From DATIUV01 sp049322755 (GTDB lineage: Bacteria; Pseudomonadota; Gammaproteobacteria; Burkholderiales; UBA6910): a stretch of 64,000 nucleotides of DNA. The stretch is taken from positions 1 to 64,000 of the forward strand of contig JBMOQX010000073.1 of NCBI GenBank assembly GCA_049322755.1, written 5' to 3'. Each line of letters opens with the position of its first letter. Position 1 is the first letter of the stretch. Positions 61,287 through 64,000 of this stretch are shown here, in pieces. A program made the position numbers and the translations under genes. The notes beneath the pieces are model-generated. The model searched no databases and was not told the origin of the DNA. It saw only the letters and a program-made list of their open reading frames with translations.

Positions 61287-62702
61287 ATGAAAACCGCGCT
61301 GCTCATCGACTTCGGCAGCACCTACACCAAGTTGCGGGCGGTGGACGTGGACGGCGCGCGCATCATCGGCGCCGGCCAGGGGCCTTCGACCGTGACCACC
61401 GACATCACCGTCGGCATGGTAAAGGCCCTGGGCGATCTGGAAGCGCATATCGGGAAACTGCCGGCGTTCACCTATCGCCTGGCGTCCTCCAGCGCAGCCG
61501 GCGGGCTGCGCATGGTGACCGTGGGGCTGGTCAAGGAGCTCACCGCCGAGGCCGCGCGGCGCGCGGCGTTGGGCGCCGGCGCGAAGCTGGTGGGCACTTT
61601 CGCGTATCGGCTCACCCGTAGCGATGTGCGCGGCATCGAGGAGCTGACCCCCGACATCCTGCTGCTGGCGGGCGGCACCGACGGCGGTAACGCCGACGTG
61701 GTGCTGCACAACGCCGGCATGCTGGGCGCCAGCGGCATCGCCTGTCCCGTCGTCTACGGGGGCAATCGCGTCGCGGCCGACGAGGCGGCGGAGGCGCTCG
61801 CCGGGAAGCCCGTGATCGTCACCGAAAACGTGATGCCGGAATTCAACGTGCTCAACATCGAGCCGGCGCGCTCCGCCATCCGGCAGGTGTTCATCGACCG
61901 CATCGTCCACGCCAAGGGCATCGACCGCGCGCAGTCGATGTTCGACGCGGTCCTGATGCCGACGCCGGCGGCAGTGATGGAAGGCGCGCGCCTGCTGGCC
62001 GACGGCTGCGAAGGCGAGGAGGGCCTGGGGCCGCTGCTGGTGGTGGATCCGGGCGGCGCCACCACCGACGTGCACTCGGTCTGCGAGGGCGCGCCGTCGC
62101 AGCCCGGGGTGATTCCCCACGGGCTGCCGGAGCCGCGGGTGAAGCGCACCGTCGAGGGCGACCTGGGCATGCGCCACAACGTGCGGTCCATCGTCGAGGC
62201 CGTGGGACTGGCGGCGCTGGCGGCGGACGCCGGTCTCGACACCGCCGGCGCCGAGCGCGCCGTCGTGGAACTCGCGCGCGACGTCGAGCGCGTGCCGATG
62301 TCGCCGCAGGAGGCGGCCCTCGACCGCGCGCTGGGGCGCGCCGCGATCCGCCTCGCGGTCAAGCGCCACGCCGGCACCGTGGAGACGGTGTTCACGGTCC
62401 AGGGCCCGGTCCAGGTGCAGCACGGCAAGGACCTCTCCGACGTCGCCACCGTCATCGGCACCGGCGGCGTGCTGGTGCACAGCGCGGATCCGGGCTCGAT
62501 CCTGGAGACCGCGCTGGCCGAGCCCGAAGATCCCGGCTCGCTGCGGCCGCGTGCGCCGCGGCTGATGCTGGACCGCGATTATTCCCTTTACGCCTGCGGC
62601 CTGCTGGCCCAGGTGGAGCCCGTTTGCGCATACCGGCTGGCGGCAGGCGGCCTGGTATCGCTGGACAAGGAGACCCGCCATGAACGCAGTGCTCGCGCCT
62701 GA
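61287..62702 (+). CDS. mutL: Mutase reactivase/chaperone MutL
   Basis: 471 residues of the glutamate mutase MutL family, an ASKHA-fold ATPase (IDFGSTYTKLRAVDV, LLVVDPGGATTDVHSV) thought to repair or reload the B12 mutase. Not the DNA mismatch protein of the same name. Overlaps the E-subunit gene by 23 nt. Confidence 0.9.
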   Translation: MKTALLIDFGSTYTKLRAVDVDGARIIGAGQGPSTVTTDITVGMVKALGDLEAHIGKLPAFTYRLASSSAAGGLRMVTVGLVKELTAEAARRAALGAGAKLVGTFAYRLTRSDVRGIEELTPDILLLAGGTDGGNADVVLHNAGMLGASGIACPVVYGGNRVAADEAAEALAGKPVIVTENVMPEFNVLNIEPARSAIRQVFIDRIVHAKGIDRAQSMFDAVLMPTPAAVMEGARLLADGCEGEEGLGPLLVVDPGGATTDVHSVCEGAPSQPGVIPHGLPEPRVKRTVEGDLGMRHNVRSIVEAVGLAALAADAGLDTAGAERAVVELARDVERVPMSPQEAALDRALGRAAIRLAVKRHAGTVETVFTVQGPVQVQHGKDLSDVATVIGTGGVLVHSADPGSILETALAEPEDPGSLRPRAPRLMLDRDYSLYACGLLAQVEPVCAYRLAAGGLVSLDKETRHERSARA

Positions 62703-64000
62703 AACCAAGCTGCCGCTCTCCCAGGAGCGTATCGCGGACGACATGTTCGACCGCATGCGCCGGGAGAATCTGGCGCGCTGGCCCACCGGCAAGGAGGTGG
62801 TGCTGGAGGACGCGGTGGCGCTGCACCGGCGGCTCCCGCAGCACAAGCGCCTGCCCCACGTGCTGCGCCGCGCCGTCGAGGAGGGGCGCTGCCTGACCCA
62901 GCCGCGCGGCGGCTTCGGCACCTTCCGCGCCCAGCTGGAACTGATGCAGACGCTGGACAAGGACGGACTGGCCGACATCGTGCCCACCACCACCGACAGC
63001 TACACGCGCAACGAGCAGTGGATGCTGGCGCAGAAGGGCATCGAGGAGTCGGAGCGCGAGGGCCGCTCGATGCTGAACGGCTATCCGATCGTGAATTACG
63101 GCGTCGAGGTCAGCAAAAAGCTCATCGAGGCCATCGACAAGCCCGCCATCATGCTCACCGGCACCGCGATGCCCAAGCTCACCGGGGAGATCGGGTTCGC
63201 CGCGGGCTACACCGGCTATCTCGGCTCGGGCGTCGCCTATACCACGTCCTACATCAAGGAACTGTCGATCGAGGACGGCATCCGCAACTACCAGTACCTG
63301 GACCGGCTCGCGGCGCTGTATCAGGAGCACGGCGTCGAGCTGCACCGGCGCCAGCCGGGCTTCCTCACCGGCACCAACATTCCGCCGTGCATTGCCATCA
63401 TGACCTGCGTGCTGGATGCGCTGCTGGCGGCGGCCCAGGGCGTCAAGAACTACGGTCTCGAGATGGGACAGACGCTGCACCTGGTGCAGGACGCGGCGGC
63501 GGTCACGGCGTGCCGGGATCTGGTGCAGGAGTACCTCCAGCGGGCCGGCCACGCGGACGTGTTCACCCCCGTGACGCTGCTGCACTGGATGGGCGCCTGG
63601 CCCCACGACGACGCCCAATCGGCGGCGCTGGTTGCCTACGGCGGCACGCTGGCGGCGGTGGCGGGCGCGGTTTCCGTGACCACCAAAAGCATCCACGAGG
63701 CGTTCGGCATCCCGACCCCACAGGCCAACGCGGAAGGCCTGCGCACGACGCGCATGGCGATCTATCTGGCGCGCCAGATCAAGCTCGACGCGCTGCCCGA
63801 GTTCCAGGACGAGGTCTGCCTCATCAAGCGTGAGGTGCGCGCCATCATCGACAAGGTTCTGGAGATGGGGGACGGCGACGCGGCGGTCGGCACCATCCGC
63901 GCGTTCGAGGCCGGGGTCATGGACATTCCCTGGTCGCCCAACCGCTGGTGCAAGAGCCGCGTGATGCCCGCGCGCGACGCCGACGGCTATCTGCGCATCG
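62680..64000 (+). CDS. B12-dependent mutase large subunit (GlmE type), cut by window end
   Basis: First 440 residues of about 480, ATG after AGGAG. Similar to glutamate mutase component E throughout (QPRGGFGTF, SMLNGYPIVNYGVE, FGIPTPQANAEGL, IPWSPNRWCKSRVMPARD). From memory of the Clostridium enzyme, residues align without gaps at an offset of +10: Arg76 and Arg110 match Arg66 and Arg100, and Tyr187 and Tyr191 match, but Arg149, His150 and Glu171 correspond to Leu159, Thr160 and Leu181. Those hold the substrate's carboxylate and amino group, so the substrate is probably not glutamate. Confidence 0.88.
   Translation, partial: MNAVLAPETKLPLSQERIADDMFDRMRRENLARWPTGKEVVLEDAVALHRRLPQHKRLPHVLRRAVEEGRCLTQPRGGFGTFRAQLELMQTLDKDGLADIVPTTTDSYTRNEQWMLAQKGIEESEREGRSMLNGYPIVNYGVEVSKKLIEAIDKPAIMLTGTAMPKLTGEIGFAAGYTGYLGSGVAYTTSYIKELSIEDGIRNYQYLDRLAALYQEHGVELHRRQPGFLTGTNIPPCIAIMTCVLDALLAAAQGVKNYGLEMGQTLHLVQDAAAVTACRDLVQEYLQRAGHADVFTPVTLLHWMGAWPHDDAQSAALVAYGGTLAAVAGAVSVTTKSIHEAFGIPTPQANAEGLRTTRMAIYLARQIKLDALPEFQDEVCLIKREVRAIIDKVLEMGDGDAAVGTIRAFEAGVMDIPWSPNRWCKSRVMPARDADGYLRI

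Noticed and set aside
61287..62702. DNA mismatch repair MutL
   Set aside because: The sequence is an ASKHA-fold protein between mutase S and E subunits; it is the mutase-associated MutL.

Overview
KIND OF ORGANISM. The window is GC-rich and densely coded. It carries a complete oxidative-type (reverse) dissimilatory sulfite reductase locus, dsrABEFHCMKLJOPN, with dsrEFH and dsrL present and no dsrD. That points to a sulfur-oxidising proteobacterium. The hemA-prfA-prmC-grxD order and a tRNA-Phe 3' end of betaproteobacterial type suggest a betaproteobacterium (inference, moderate confidence). LAYOUT. (1) 1-12.7 kb is an accessory block of visibly lower GC from about 5.7 kb. It holds the end of an IS66 element, an FkbM methyltransferase cut by an IS630-family element that is itself split by an IS21-family element, an amidase, a LysR remnant, half of a Liv-type ABC transporter, an isochorismatase-fold protein and a CaiB/BaiF CoA-transferase. 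It ends in a displaced tRNA-Phe 3' fragment (12706-12750) that looks like the distal attachment site of an integrated island. (2) 12.9-16.6 kb: cytochrome b561, a DUF1924 c-type cytochrome and a dihaem cytochrome c, followed by an OmpR/QseC-type two-component pair. (3) 16.7-18.8 kb, minus strand: an unknown helical protein, a tandem TusA, a Cas6/Cmx6-like protein with no CRISPR array, and a small partner, all divergent from dsrA. (4) 19.0-33.8 kb: the dsr operon, extended by a TrpD2-like protein, dsrN and a dihydrolipoamide-dehydrogenase homologue, nearly all with overlapping start and stop codons. (5) 33.8-35.6 kb, convergent: a NarL/NarX-like pair with a soluble GAF sensor. (6) 36.1-39.7 kb: housekeeping hemA-prfA-prmC-grxD. 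(7) 40.0-50.6 kb: an NtrB/NtrC-like sigma-54 pair, a predicted sigma-54 promoter with repeated upstream sites, two substrate-binding proteins, livHMGF and a zinc alcohol dehydrogenase. (8) 50.7-59.5 kb: an isethionate degradation locus (TauE/SafE exporter, IclR regulator, TRAP transporter, GMC dehydrogenase, sulfoacetaldehyde acetyltransferase Xsc). (9) 59.6-64.0 kb: an MLE-type enolase-superfamily enzyme followed by glmS-mutL-glmE of a B12-dependent mutase; glmE runs off the window. HOW IT WORKS TOGETHER. Dsr proteins oxidise persulfide sulfur delivered via DsrEFH/DsrC (possibly with TusA) to sulfite. The isethionate branch also releases sulfite, through Xsc, and the TauE-like protein could export it. 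The least explained parts are the B12 mutase, which lacks several glutamate-binding residues of glutamate mutase and shares a palindromic operator-like site with xsc, and the orphan Cas6-like/TusA cluster beside dsrA.
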